Shown here: positions 45,601 to 53,917 of the stretch, one piece after another
Layout: each line of letters opens with the position of its first letter
How positions within the stretch are numbered: position 1 is the stretch's first letter
Source: Pectobacterium cacticida
GTDB lineage: Bacteria; Pseudomonadota; Gammaproteobacteria; Enterobacterales; Enterobacteriaceae
Direction: 5' to 3'
NCBI RefSeq assembly: GCF_036885195.1
Contig: NZ_CP133656.1
Coordinates: forward strand, 1,860,001 to 1,924,000
DNA: 64,000 nucleotides
Made by a program: the position numbers and the translations under genes
The notes under the pieces: model-generated
The model's database searches: none
The model's input: the letters and a program-made list of their open reading frames with translations, nothing else
Told to the model about the DNA's origin: nothing

Positions 45601-46396
45601 CGAGAAAATTCGCTTCCGCGATATCCAGGCGCAGCCGCGCAAGATTATCTCCAGCCCGACCTGGTCGGGGCTGGAAGACGAACATGTTTCCTATAACGCC
45701 TGTTATACCAACGTTCATGAGCGGATTCCGTGGCGGACGCTCTCCGGTCGCCAGCAGTTGTATCAAGACCATGAGTGGATGCGCGCTTTCGGCGAAAGCC
45801 TGCTGGTCTACCGCCCGCCAGTCGACACCCGTGCAGCGGCGCCGGTAATGAACCAGAAACCTAACGGCAACCCGGAAAAGGCGCTGAACTTCCTCACGCC
45901 GCACCAGAAATGGGGTATTCACTCCACCTACAGCGACAACCTGTTGATGCTGACGCTGGGGCGTGGCGGCCCGATTATCTGGCTGAGCGAACAGGATGCC
46001 AGCGATTTAGGTATTGCGGATAACGACTGGGTAGAAGCATTCAACGCTAACGGCGCGCTGACGGCGCGGGCGGTGGTCAGCCAGCGTGTACCGGCGGGCA
46101 TGACCATGATGTACCACGCGCAGGAACGCATTATTAACCTGCCGGGATCGGAAATCACCCAGCAGCGCGGCGGTATTCACAACTCGGTGACCCGTATCAC
46201 GCCGAAACCCACCCATATGATCGGCGGCTATGCTCAACTGGCCTATGGCTTTAACTACTATGGCACCGTTGGGTCGAACCGCGATGAGTTCGTCGTCGTT
46301 CGTAAAATGAAACGTATCGACTGGCTGGACGATGAAGGCCAGGACGATGTTCAGCAACAAACAGTACAGAAAGCGGTACAGCAGGAGAAAGCCTGA
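42620..46396 (+). CDS. narG: Respiratory nitrate reductase A, alpha subunit
   Basis: This 1258-residue molybdenum bis-MGD subunit reduces nitrate to nitrite on the cytoplasmic face. The FS0 [4Fe-4S] ligands are visible: His50, Cys54, Cys58 in STHGVNCTGSCSW and a fourth Cys in GCPRGASYSW. The Mo-ligand Asp region is TWGEQTDVPESADWYNSSY. It matches E. coli NarG (1247 residues) throughout, with a slightly longer Gln-rich tail. AGGAG precedes the ATG. The stop overlaps the narH start (TGATG). Confidence 0.97.
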   Translation: MSKFLDRLRYFKQRGEPFSNGHGQTLNTNRDWEDGYRSRWQHDKIVRSTHGVNCTGSCSWKIYVKNGLVTWETQQTDYPRTRPDLPNHEPRGCPRGASYSWYLYSANRLKYPMMRKRLLKLWREAKLTHSDPVDAWASIVNDPEKTQYYKQIRGRGGFVRSDWNEVNELIAASNVYTAKTYGPDRIVGFSPIPAMSMVSYAAGARYLSLLGGVCLSFYDWYCDLPPASPMTWGEQTDVPESADWYNSSYIIAWGSNVPQTRTPDAHFFTEVRYKGTKTVAVTPDYAEIAKLCDQWLNPKQGTDSAMALAMGHVILKEFHLDKPSPYFSEYVRQYTDLPMLVLLEPREDGYYAAGRLLRAADLVDNLGQDNNPQWKTIAIDDESGNLTAPQGSIGYRWGDQGKWNLEQRDGLSGEEVKLRLSLLGAHDDVVDVGFPYFGGAVSEHFNNVELQDILLHKLPVKRLTLADGSEALVASVYDLTMANYGLDRGLDDENCARDYDDVKAYSPAWAEEITGVSRQNIIRIAREFADNADKTHGRSMVIVGAGINHWYHMDMNYRGIINMLIFCGCVGQSGGGWAHYVGQEKLRPQTGWMPLAFGLDWQRPPRHMNSTSFFYNHSSQWRYETVTPQELLSPLADKSRFSGSMIDFNVRAERMGWLPSAPQLNVNPLNIAEKARAAGMTPQDYTVAALKSGDIRFAAEQPDSPQNYPRNLFIWRSNLLGSSGKGHEYMLKYLLGTEHGIQGQDLGTAGSVKPEEVEWRDRGVEGKLDLVVTLDFRMSSTCLYSDIVLPTATWYEKDDMNTSDMHPFIHPLSAAVDPAWDSKSDWEIYKGIAKAFSRVCQGHLGQETDLVTLPIQHDSTAEMAQPFGVEDWKKGECDLIPGKTAPHLMVVERDYPNLYERFTSLGPLMDKLGNGGKGIGWNTQTEVDFLKKLNYTKADGAAAGRPQIETAIDAAEVILSLAPETNGQVAVKAWQALGKFTGRDHTHLALNKEDEKIRFRDIQAQPRKIISSPTWSGLEDEHVSYNACYTNVHERIPWRTLSGRQQLYQDHEWMRAFGESLLVYRPPVDTRAAAPVMNQKPNGNPEKALNFLTPHQKWGIHSTYSDNLLMLTLGRGGPIIWLSEQDASDLGIADNDWVEAFNANGALTARAVVSQRVPAGMTMMYHAQERIINLPGSEITQQRGGIHNSVTRITPKPTHMIGGYAQLAYGFNYYGTVGSNRDEFVVVRKMKRIDWLDDEGQDDVQQQTVQKAVQQEKA

Positions 46397-47961
46397 TGAA
46401 AATTCGTTCACAAGTGGGCATGGTGCTGAATCTGGACAAATGCATCGGCTGTCATACCTGCTCCGTTAGCTGTAAAAATGTTTGGACCAGCCGTGAAGGG
46501 ATGGAATACGCCTGGTTCAACAACGTCGAAACCAAGCCGGGCGTCGGCTATCCGCATGCCTGGGAAGATCAGGAAAAATGGCAGGGCGGTTGGATCCGTA
46601 AAATCAGCGGCAAGCTTGAACCGCGCATGGGGAATCGCGTCAGCGTATTGTCCAAAATCTTCGCTAACCCCGACGTACCGGGGCTCGACGATTACTATGA
46701 ACCGTTCGATTACGATTATCAGAACCTGTGTAAAGCGCCGGAAGGGAAGCACCAACCCGTCGCCCGTCCACGTTCGCTGATTACCGGTCAGCGGATGAAG
46801 AAAATCGAGAATGGCCCGAACTGGGAAGACGATCTGGGAGGCGAATTCAGCGTACGCGCCAAAGATAAAAACTTTGCGCATATGCAGAAAGCGATGTACG
46901 GCCAGTTCGAAAATACCTTCATGATGTATTTGCCGCGCCTGTGCGAACACTGCCTGAACCCGGCGTGCGTGGCCACCTGTCCGAGCGGCGCGATCTACAA
47001 ACGCGCTGAAGACGGTATCGTCCTGATCGATCAGGACAAATGCCGCGGCTGGCGTATGTGCCTGACCGGTTGCCCGTACAAGAAAATCTACTTCAACTGG
47101 AAGAGCGGCAAATCGGAAAAATGTATTTTCTGCTACCCGCGCATTGAAAGCGGCCAGCCGACGCTCTGCTCAGAAACCTGCGTCGGTCGTATCCGCTATC
47201 TAGGCGTGCTGCTCTATGATGCCGACCGCATCGAACAAGCGGCCTCGGCGGAAAATGAGCAAGATCTGTACCAGAGCCAGTTGGATGTGTTCCTTGACCC
47301 GCATGACCCGAAAGTCATTGAACAAGCGCTGAAAGACGGTATTCCCAACAGCGTTATTGAAGCGGCGCAGCGGTCGCCGGTGTACAAAATGGCAATGGAC
47401 TGGAAGCTGGCGCTGCCGCTGCACCCGGAATACCGCACGTTGCCGATGGTGTGGTACGTGCCGCCGTTATCACCGATCCAGTCTGCCGCCGATGCGGGGC
47501 AATTGGCGCACACTGGCGTCCTGCCGGACGTCGAAAGCCTGCGTATCCCGGTGCAATATCTGGCAAACCTGCTAACCGCAGGAGATACCGAGCCAGTCTT
47601 ACTGGCGCTGAAACGTATGCTGGCGATGCGTCACTACAAACGTGCGGAAAGCGTAGAGGGTAAGATCGATACCCGTGCGCTGGAACAGGTTGGACTGACG
47701 GAAGCGCAGGCGCAGGAAATGTACCGCTATCTGGCGATTGCCAACTACGAAGATCGTTTCGTGATCCCTTCAAGCCATCGTGAGCTGGCGCGTGACGCGT
47801 TTCCGGAAAGTAAAGGTTGCGGCTTCAGCTTTGGTGATGGGTGTCACGGCAGCGATACCAAATTCAACCTGTTCAATAGTAAGCGTATTGACGCCATTGA
47901 TGTCAGCAGCAAGACGCGCGATATGAACAGCAAAATCATGCAGGAGACGAACCATGATTAG
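46396..47961 (+). CDS. narH: Respiratory nitrate reductase A, beta subunit
   Basis: This 521-residue iron-sulfur subunit carries electrons from NarI to NarG. Four cysteine clusters are visible: CIGCHTCSVSC, CEHCLNPACVATC, CRGWRMCLTGC and CIFC with later cysteines. The Trp in CRGWRMC marks the [3Fe-4S] site as in E. coli. Sequence and length match E. coli NarH. It is translationally coupled to narG upstream and overlaps narJ by eight bases. Confidence 0.97.
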   Translation: MKIRSQVGMVLNLDKCIGCHTCSVSCKNVWTSREGMEYAWFNNVETKPGVGYPHAWEDQEKWQGGWIRKISGKLEPRMGNRVSVLSKIFANPDVPGLDDYYEPFDYDYQNLCKAPEGKHQPVARPRSLITGQRMKKIENGPNWEDDLGGEFSVRAKDKNFAHMQKAMYGQFENTFMMYLPRLCEHCLNPACVATCPSGAIYKRAEDGIVLIDQDKCRGWRMCLTGCPYKKIYFNWKSGKSEKCIFCYPRIESGQPTLCSETCVGRIRYLGVLLYDADRIEQAASAENEQDLYQSQLDVFLDPHDPKVIEQALKDGIPNSVIEAAQRSPVYKMAMDWKLALPLHPEYRTLPMVWYVPPLSPIQSAADAGQLAHTGVLPDVESLRIPVQYLANLLTAGDTEPVLLALKRMLAMRHYKRAESVEGKIDTRALEQVGLTEAQAQEMYRYLAIANYEDRFVIPSSHRELARDAFPESKGCGFSFGDGCHGSDTKFNLFNSKRIDAIDVSSKTRDMNSKIMQETNHD

Positions 47962-48673
47962 CCTGCGGATTATTGCCCGCCTATTGGACTATCCCGATAG
48001 CGAGCTGTGGGAAAACCGGGGTGAGTTGATCGACGCGGCAGCGCAGGCCGATGCCTTGTCGCCGCTTGCACGCCGCCAATTGATACAGTTCATCAATACC
48101 TTGTGTGACAGGGATTTGTTAGACATGCAAGCAGAGTACAGCGGGCTGTTTGACCGCGGTCGGGCAACGTCGCTGCTGCTGTTCGAGCACGTTCACGGTG
48201 AGTCGCGCGACCGTGGTCAGGCAATGGTTGACCTGATGCAGCACTATGACGATGCCGGGTTGGCGCTGGATTGCCGTGAGCTACCGGACTACCTGCCGCT
48301 GTACCTTGAGTACCTTTCTCGTCTGGAACCCGCGCAAAGCCGCGCGGGGTTACTCGACATCGCGCCGATTCTGGCATTGATTGGGGCGCGTTTGCAGCAA
48401 CGCGATAGTCGCTATGCCGTGCTGTTCGATCTGCTGCTGGCACTGTCCGGTAGTGACCTGAAAAGTGACGATGTCACGTCTAAGGTGGCAGGGGAAGCGC
48501 GTGATGATACGCCGCAGGCGCTGGATGCCGTGTGGGAAGAGGAGCAGGTTAAATTCCTCGGCGAAGAAGGCTGCGCATCGGCCCAGCAAACGCAACACCA
48601 ACGCCGTTTTGCTGGCGCGGTGGTGCCGCAATATTTGAATCTTGACGCGACATCGGCGGGAGGGCAACGCTAA
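47954..48673 (+). CDS. narJ: Nitrate reductase assembly chaperone NarJ
   Basis: This 239-residue all-helical chaperone of the NarJ/TorD family binds the NarG N-terminus and assists cofactor insertion and membrane attachment. The family core LLLFEHVHGESRDRGQAMVD and LPDYLPLYLEYL is present. It overlaps narH by eight bases, and its stop shares a base with the narI ATG (TAATG). Confidence 0.95.
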   Translation: MISLRIIARLLDYPDSELWENRGELIDAAAQADALSPLARRQLIQFINTLCDRDLLDMQAEYSGLFDRGRATSLLLFEHVHGESRDRGQAMVDLMQHYDDAGLALDCRELPDYLPLYLEYLSRLEPAQSRAGLLDIAPILALIGARLQQRDSRYAVLFDLLLALSGSDLKSDDVTSKVAGEARDDTPQALDAVWEEEQVKFLGEEGCASAQQTQHQRRFAGAVVPQYLNLDATSAGGQR

Positions 48674-49377
48674 TGAGTGCAATCACGAACTCTTCTTTTA
48701 TAAACTTCAGCAATATATTCTTTTTTGACATCTATCCTTACCTGGCGATGGCGATTTTCCTGATTGGTAGCTGGGTGCGCTATGACTATGGTCAATACAG
48801 TTGGCGTGCCGGGTCGAGCCAAATGCTGGATAAGAAAGGGATGCGTCTGGCGTCTAACCTGTTCCATCTGGGGATCCTGGGTGTCCTTGCCGGGCATTTC
48901 CTCGGCATGCTGACGCCGCACTGGATGTACGAAGCCTTCCTGCCAATGGACGTCAAACAGAAAATGGCGATGTTCGGCGGCGGAGCGGCAGGCTTGCTGA
49001 CGTTTGTCGGTGGCGTGCTGTTATTAAAACGTCGGCTGACTAATCCGCGCGTTCGTGCCACGTCCAGCGTCGGCGATATTCTTATCCTGTCGTTGCTGGT
49101 GATCCAGGCGGGCTTAGGGCTTCTGACCATCCCTTTTTCGGCACAGCATATGGATGGCAGTGAAATGCTGAAACTGGTCGGTTGGGCGCAAAGCGTGGCG
49201 TTCTTCCAAGGGGGGGCATCAGCACATCTGGCGGGGGTGGCGTTGATCTACAAGTTGCACATCGTATTGGGGTTAACGCTGTTTGTCCTGTTCCCGTTCT
49301 GCCGTCTGGTACACATCTGGAGTGCGCCGGTGGAATACCTGACACGTCGCTACCAACTTGTACGTAATCGCCGTTAG
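48673..49377 (+). CDS. narI: Respiratory nitrate reductase A, gamma subunit (cytochrome b)
   Basis: This 234-residue quinol-oxidising membrane subunit has five spans and two hemes b. Heme-ligand histidines are conserved: His65 and His75 in SNLFHLGILGVLAGH, and two near the C-terminus in YKLHIVLG and CRLVHIWS. The protein is nine residues longer than E. coli NarI at the N-terminus (MSAITNSSF). It is the last gene of narGHJI and is followed by a hairpin. Confidence 0.96.
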   Translation: MSAITNSSFINFSNIFFFDIYPYLAMAIFLIGSWVRYDYGQYSWRAGSSQMLDKKGMRLASNLFHLGILGVLAGHFLGMLTPHWMYEAFLPMDVKQKMAMFGGGAAGLLTFVGGVLLLKRRLTNPRVRATSSVGDILILSLLVIQAGLGLLTIPFSAQHMDGSEMLKLVGWAQSVAFFQGGASAHLAGVALIYKLHIVLGLTLFVLFPFCRLVHIWSAPVEYLTRRYQLVRNRR

Positions 49378-49390
49378 GCGTGATGTAACA

Positions 49391-49415
49391 CGGTGGCGTT
49401 AGCACGACGCCACCG
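49391..49415 (+). terminator. Probable end-of-operon hairpin after narI
   Basis: A 9-bp stem CGGTGGCGT / ACGCCACCG with a 7-base loop lies 14 bases after the narI stop. The following CGCTTGTTTGG is only moderately T-rich, so termination efficiency is uncertain. Confidence 0.5.
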
Positions 49416-49600
49416 CGCTTGTTTGGCGTTTATTGACATTCCGCTTATTTACTTACCCTCGCCAATTTAACGTCTCCGACCATTACTCATTTCATCGAAA
49501 ATTTATTGGCGCTATCGCCTTACGTAAGGAAAGCGCACACCGTTACGGCTCAACGCGGGCAGTGAATTTTGTCCATTGCACTATTGGCGATCGTTTTTTA

Positions 49601-49620
49601 TACTGTATAAAAATACAGTT
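49601..49620 (+). promoter_or_regulatory. LexA box (SOS operator) of the umuDC-cho operon
   Basis: TACTGTATAAAAATACAGTT contains the LexA core CTGT-N8-ACAG with an A/T-rich spacer and conserved flanks. It lies 31 bases before the umuD ATG, so DNA damage should induce the three downstream genes. Confidence 0.95.
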
Positions 49621-49650
49621 ATATTGCCGTGCCGAGAGGCGAACAGAGAA

Positions 49651-50070
49651 ATGAAACGATATCTTCCTGAGCCCTGCCCAGATAAGCAGGCGCTAAATCT
49701 TTATGCCGCTGCGGTGCCTGCGGGATTCCCCAGCCCGGCGAATGATTATGTTGAACAGCGTATCGATTTGAATAGCGTGTGTGTTCGGCATCCTTCGGCA
49801 ACCTATTTTGTACGAGTTGCTGGTCACTCGATGGTGGAAGGGGGAATTCACGATGGCGATCTGGCCGTGGTCGATAGTGCATTGCAGGCGCGTCATGGCG
49901 ATATTGTGATTGCCGCGCTGGATGGCGAGTTCACCATCAAACGGCTACAGGTAACCCCTACGTTGGCGCTAGTGCCGATGAACGCTGCCTATACACCGAT
50001 TCCAATTAAAGACCGCGAGAGTCTCGCTATTTTTGGCGTCGTCACTTACGTTATTCATGCGACTCGATAA
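49651..50070 (+). CDS. umuD: DNA polymerase V subunit UmuD
   Basis: This 139-residue LexA-like protein has the same length as E. coli UmuD. The catalytic dyad is Ser60 in VAGHSMVEGG and Lys97 in EFTIKRLQ, at identical positions. The RecA-stimulated self-cleavage site is Ala24-Gly25 (VPAGFPSPANDYVEQ), where E. coli UmuD has Cys-Gly and LexA has Ala-Gly. The ATG at 49651 follows GAGA; a longer frame through the LexA box is excluded. The stop overlaps the umuC start (TAATG). Confidence 0.96.
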   Translation: MKRYLPEPCPDKQALNLYAAAVPAGFPSPANDYVEQRIDLNSVCVRHPSATYFVRVAGHSMVEGGIHDGDLAVVDSALQARHGDIVIAALDGEFTIKRLQVTPTLALVPMNAAYTPIPIKDRESLAIFGVVTYVIHATR

Positions 50071-51335
50071 TGTACGCCCTCGTTGATGTGAATACCTTTT
50101 ATGCCAGTTGCGAAAAGGTTTTTCGCCCGGATTTGGCGCATAAGCCGGTCATTGTGCTTAGTAACAATGATGGATGTGTGATTGCCCGTTCTCATGAAGC
50201 GAAAGCGCTGGGCGTAAAAATGGGGGTGCCATTCTTTCAGATCGACGAACTGATTCGTCGGCATAATATTGTGGTTTTTTCCTCTAATTATGCGCTTTAC
50301 GCGGATATGTCGGCGCGCGTGATGAGTATTTTGGAAGAGATGGCGCCTGCGGTAGAGATCTACAGCATTGATGAGGCTTTTTTGCATTTATCCGGCGTCG
50401 CGTGGCGTACCTCGCTTGAGGACGTTGGGCAGCAGATTAAAACGCGCATAAAGCGTGAAGCACATTTACCCGTGGGTGTGGGTATTGCGCCGACCAAGAC
50501 GTTAGCCAAATTAGCCAATCATGCGGCAAAAACCTGGCGTAAAACACACGGCGTGGTGGATTTATCCAACCCTGAACGCCAGGAAAAGCTGCTGGCAATG
50601 ACGCCCGTTGGCGAAGTCTGGGGCATTGGCCGCCGACTGGCGCGCCAGATGGAAACGATGGGCATCGATACGGCATTGGCGCTGGCTCGCACCGATCTTG
50701 CCTATATTAGAAAGCACTTCAGCGTGGTGGTTGAACGGACGGTACGCGAATTGCGCGGGCAGCCTTGTCTGGACATTGAGGCCTTACCGCCAGCCAAGCA
50801 GCAGATACTCTGTTCCCGCTCATTTAGTTCGCGCATTACGGACTATACGCACCTGCATCAGGCGGTTTGTCGTTATGCCGAACGCGCAGCGGAGAAATTA
50901 CGCCATGAGGAACAGTTTTGCCGCCAGATTTCCGTTTTTATCCGTACCAGTCCTCATGTTCCCCACGGAGAATACTATAGTAATCAGGCGACATGTGTGA
51001 CATCCACGCCGACCAACGATACCCGTGACATTATTGCACGGGCGATTGAGGCGCTGGCGCGGCTCTGGAAGCCAGGCTATCGCTACTGTAAGGCCGGTGT
51101 GGTGCTATCCGATTTTTATCCCCAGGGTGTGGCGCAATTAGATCTGTTTGATGCGGCGAAACCTATGACGAACAGTGCCAGTTTGATGGCAACAATTGAT
51201 CGCATCAATCATTCGGGCAAAGGGAAGATCTGGTTTGCCGGTCAAGGTATTAATCCGAGTTGGTCAATGAAACGAGAACGGCTTTCGCCTGCGTACACCA
51301 CGCGGATGGACGATTTAAGGGTTGTTAAATCATGA
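50070..51335 (+). CDS. umuC: DNA polymerase V catalytic subunit UmuC
   Basis: This 421-residue Y-family polymerase for lesion bypass has metal-binding acids in YALVDVNTFYASCE and YSIDEAF, the thumb region with VWGIGRRLARQME, and a C-terminal clamp-binding motif QLDLFD. It matches E. coli UmuC. It is coupled to umuD by a one-base overlap and to cho by ATGA. Confidence 0.97.
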   Translation: MYALVDVNTFYASCEKVFRPDLAHKPVIVLSNNDGCVIARSHEAKALGVKMGVPFFQIDELIRRHNIVVFSSNYALYADMSARVMSILEEMAPAVEIYSIDEAFLHLSGVAWRTSLEDVGQQIKTRIKREAHLPVGVGIAPTKTLAKLANHAAKTWRKTHGVVDLSNPERQEKLLAMTPVGEVWGIGRRLARQMETMGIDTALALARTDLAYIRKHFSVVVERTVRELRGQPCLDIEALPPAKQQILCSRSFSSRITDYTHLHQAVCRYAERAAEKLRHEEQFCRQISVFIRTSPHVPHGEYYSNQATCVTSTPTNDTRDIIARAIEALARLWKPGYRYCKAGVVLSDFYPQGVAQLDLFDAAKPMTNSASLMATIDRINHSGKGKIWFAGQGINPSWSMKRERLSPAYTTRMDDLRVVKS

Positions 51336-52177
51336 TGCTGCCGGAAAAAATACCGGATCGCTATGAGTATCCAGAACATCTGCGCACCGAAGTGGATGGG
51401 CTGCCGGCCGTGCCCGGTGTTTATATCTTTCACGGTGACAGCGAAACGTTGCCGCTGTATATCGGTAAAAGTATCAATATCCGCGCACGCGTATTGTCAC
51501 ACATGCGTACACGCAAAGAAGCCAGGCTGCTCAGGCAAACACGACACATTAGCTTTATTGAAACGGCGGGGGAGATCGGGGCGTTACTTTTGGAAGCGCA
51601 GATGATCAAACAGCAGGCACCGCTGTTTAACAAACGGCTGCGACGCGCTCGCCAGCTCTGTTCGCTCCGTTTAACCGCAGCGCGGGTTGACGTGGTGTAC
51701 GCCAAAGATGTCGATTTTTCCACGACGCCTGGGCTTTATGGGTTGTTCAGCCATCGTCGTGCCGCGATAAACGCCCTAAAAATTATGGCTGATGAAGAAA
51801 AGCTCTGTTTAGGTCTATTGGGCGTAGAACATTTGCCCGCTGGCAGAGCGTGTTTTCGTCATGCATTAAAAAAATGTGCGGGCGCCTGCTGTGGCAAAGA
51901 ATCCATCTCGGAACATCACCATAGGCTAGCGCTCCGGCTCAATGCCATGAAGCTAAACTGTTGGGCTTATCCTGGTCGTATTGCAATCAAAGAACATCGC
52001 CAGGTGAAGACGGATTATCACATTATTCATAACTGGTTTTATCTGGGAACGGTCGCGCAGTTGTCAGACGTCGCCGCGTTAAAGCGCGTTGCCGCAAATT
52101 TTGACAGCGACGGTTATAAGATCTTATGTAAACCGATCGTCAGCGGTAGCGTGGAGATCATCCCGCTTGATGAATGA
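51332..52177 (+). CDS. cho: Excinuclease Cho (UvrC homologue)
   Basis: This 281-residue GIY-YIG endonuclease makes the 3' incision in UvrB-bound damaged DNA. It resembles the N-terminal half of UvrC. The nuclease motif is PGVYIFHGDSETLPLYIGKS, followed by LLLEAQMIKQQAPLFNKRLR; a Cys-rich CAGACCGKE segment comes later. It matches E. coli Cho (295 residues) in order and sequence. In E. coli cho is a separate SOS gene; here it overlaps the umuC stop by four bases and so shares the umuDC operator. Confidence 0.94.
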   Translation: MMLPEKIPDRYEYPEHLRTEVDGLPAVPGVYIFHGDSETLPLYIGKSINIRARVLSHMRTRKEARLLRQTRHISFIETAGEIGALLLEAQMIKQQAPLFNKRLRRARQLCSLRLTAARVDVVYAKDVDFSTTPGLYGLFSHRRAAINALKIMADEEKLCLGLLGVEHLPAGRACFRHALKKCAGACCGKESISEHHHRLALRLNAMKLNCWAYPGRIAIKEHRQVKTDYHIIHNWFYLGTVAQLSDVAALKRVAANFDSDGYKILCKPIVSGSVEIIPLDE

Positions 52178-52314
52178 CACAGGAATGACGCATCAGATTT
52201 TCTTTACTATCTGTCAGGCGTTTATGGAAACCTTAACTATACTTGAATTCGCGTCTTATCTGTCAAGGATTGGCGTTTGGGTCCATAGGTATGATGAAAT
52301 AAAGCGAGGTTATT

Positions 52315-52563
52315 ATGGGTATTCTGTCCTGGGTGATTTTTGGTTTGATCGCGGGGATTTTAGCTAAGTGGATTATGCCCGGTAAAGATGGCGGTGGTGT
52401 GATAATGACGATTTTGCTCGGGATAGTGGGGGCTGTTGTCGGCGGCTACATCAGCACTTTCTTCGGGTTTGGTCGGGTGGATGGGTTTAACTTCGGTAGC
52501 TTCATCGTAGCCATCGTTGGTGCGATCGTGGTTCTGTGGATCTACCGTAAAGTGCGTGATTAA
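52315..52563 (+). CDS. yeaQ: GlsB/YeaQ/YmgE family small membrane protein
   Basis: This 82-residue protein has three hydrophobic spans and the Gly-rich family pattern (GILSWVIFGLIAGILAKWIM, PGKDGGG, LLGIVGAVVGGYIS). It matches E. coli YeaQ in length and nearly in sequence. It is of the so-called transglycosylase-associated family, with no proven enzymatic role; family members are often general-stress genes. AGCGAGG lies upstream of the ATG. Confidence 0.9.
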   Translation: MGILSWVIFGLIAGILAKWIMPGKDGGGVIMTILLGIVGAVVGGYISTFFGFGRVDGFNFGSFIVAIVGAIVVLWIYRKVRD

Positions 52564-52573
52564 TGCTTCACCC

Positions 52574-52596
52574 GTTGCCCCTGCTTAGGGGGCAAC
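52574..52596 (+). terminator. Hairpin after the yeaQ-like gene
   Basis: An 8-bp stem GTTGCCCC / GGGGCAAC with a short loop lies ten bases after the stop. The following ATCCTTTCTCTACTTT is only partly T-rich. Confidence 0.5.
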
Positions 52597-52632
52597 ATCC
52601 TTTCTCTACTTTATCTTAATCGTGTTGTTGGC

Positions 52633-53727
52633 TCAGTGTGTTATCACGCTATCCAGCGCGCGCAGGTGCTCAGGTTGCCATGACAGGGTGACTTCGGTAC
52701 CCGCCTTCCAGTGCGGTTGGATCTCGCTGGCGGGGAGTTTCACCATGAACTGCGGCTGCCCAGCCACTTCGGTCATCATTCTGACGTGATCGCCCAAATA
52801 AATGAACTGTTGAATCCGAGCCTTAACCTGTTGCATGTTGCTATCGAGGTGCTCGGCGTTGACGTGGATACGCTCGGGGCGGATACAGAGCGTAATTTTC
52901 CTACCCTGTGAGCTGGGGCGTACTTTTAGCGCGCGCAGCGACGTGCCATCATCCAATGTTGCTCGATAGAATGCGCCTTCCGCCTCGGCACGCGTGGCGA
53001 TCAACGTATTGTTTTCCCCAATAAACTGGGCGACAAAGGCATTTTCCGGTTTCTCGTAGAGATCGCTGGGACTATCCATTTGCTGGATAATGCCATCATT
53101 AAAGACGGCGACACGGTTGGACATCGTCATCGCTTCGCTCTGATCGTGCGTGACATAAACTACGGTTAACGCAAGAGATTCATGTAATTCCTTAATTTCT
53201 AACTGCATATGTTCACGAAGCTGCTTGTCCAACGCCCCTAAAGGCTCATCCATCAATACCAGTTTCGGTTCGAAAACCAGCGCACGCGCCAGCGCCACAC
53301 GCTGTTGCTGACCGCCGGACATCTGGGCCGGATAGCGATCGGCCAGACTGGTAAGTTTTACGCGATCCAATACCCGATCCACTTTTTCCTTGATATCTAC
53401 GCGGTTAAGGCGGCGAATGGAGAGTGGAAAGGCCAGATTTTCCGCAACGGTCATATGAGGAAAGAGGGCATAGTTCTGAAACACCATGCCGATGTCACGC
53501 TGGTGTGGCGGCAGATGATGCAGCGGCGCGTCACGTAATAGGATTTCGCCCTGTGTCGGATTTTCAAACCCGGCCAGCATCATCAAGCTGGTGGTTTTCC
53601 CTGATCCAGAAGGCCCCAGCAGGGTTAGAAATTCACCTTCCTGAATATCCAGATTGAGATTTTTGACGATCAGGCGGTCGCCGTCGTAGGTCTTCTGCAC
53701 ATTCCTAAAGCTGACATAGGTTCTCAT
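52633..53727 (-). CDS. Polyamine-type ABC transporter ATP-binding protein
   Basis: This 364-residue ATPase is of the PotA class. It has Walker A GPSGSGKTTSLMM, Q-loop FQNYALFPHMTV, ABC signature MSGGQQQRVALARAL, Walker B LVLMDEPLGALD and H-loop VYVTHDQSEA. A C-terminal TOBE domain (about 275-360) follows. The ATG at 53727 follows GGAG; the longer upstream frame looks non-coding. Its permease and binding-protein partners are most likely the genes at 58.7-61.9 kb on the other strand, separated from it by gabR, gabT and gabD. Confidence 0.9.
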   Translation of the reverse strand: MRTYVSFRNVQKTYDGDRLIVKNLNLDIQEGEFLTLLGPSGSGKTTSLMMLAGFENPTQGEILLRDAPLHHLPPHQRDIGMVFQNYALFPHMTVAENLAFPLSIRRLNRVDIKEKVDRVLDRVKLTSLADRYPAQMSGGQQQRVALARALVFEPKLVLMDEPLGALDKQLREHMQLEIKELHESLALTVVYVTHDQSEAMTMSNRVAVFNDGIIQQMDSPSDLYEKPENAFVAQFIGENNTLIATRAEAEGAFYRATLDDGTSLRALKVRPSSQGRKITLCIRPERIHVNAEHLDSNMQQVKARIQQFIYLGDHVRMMTEVAGQPQFMVKLPASEIQPHWKAGTEVTLSWQPEHLRALDSVITH

Positions 53728-53917
53728 TTTCACTCTCCGGCAGTCTTTGTAATCCATTGAATGCATAAACCATGCCGGGTATTTACCGAGAGAAGAACAG
53801 CGTAGCGCTATGCGGTAACGCGTCTGCGCACAGCGAGACGAATGCACCATGATGGATTGGCGTGTTAATTAAAAGCATCAGGGTGGTGCGAATGCCTCAC
53901 GTTAAATCAAGTGACCA

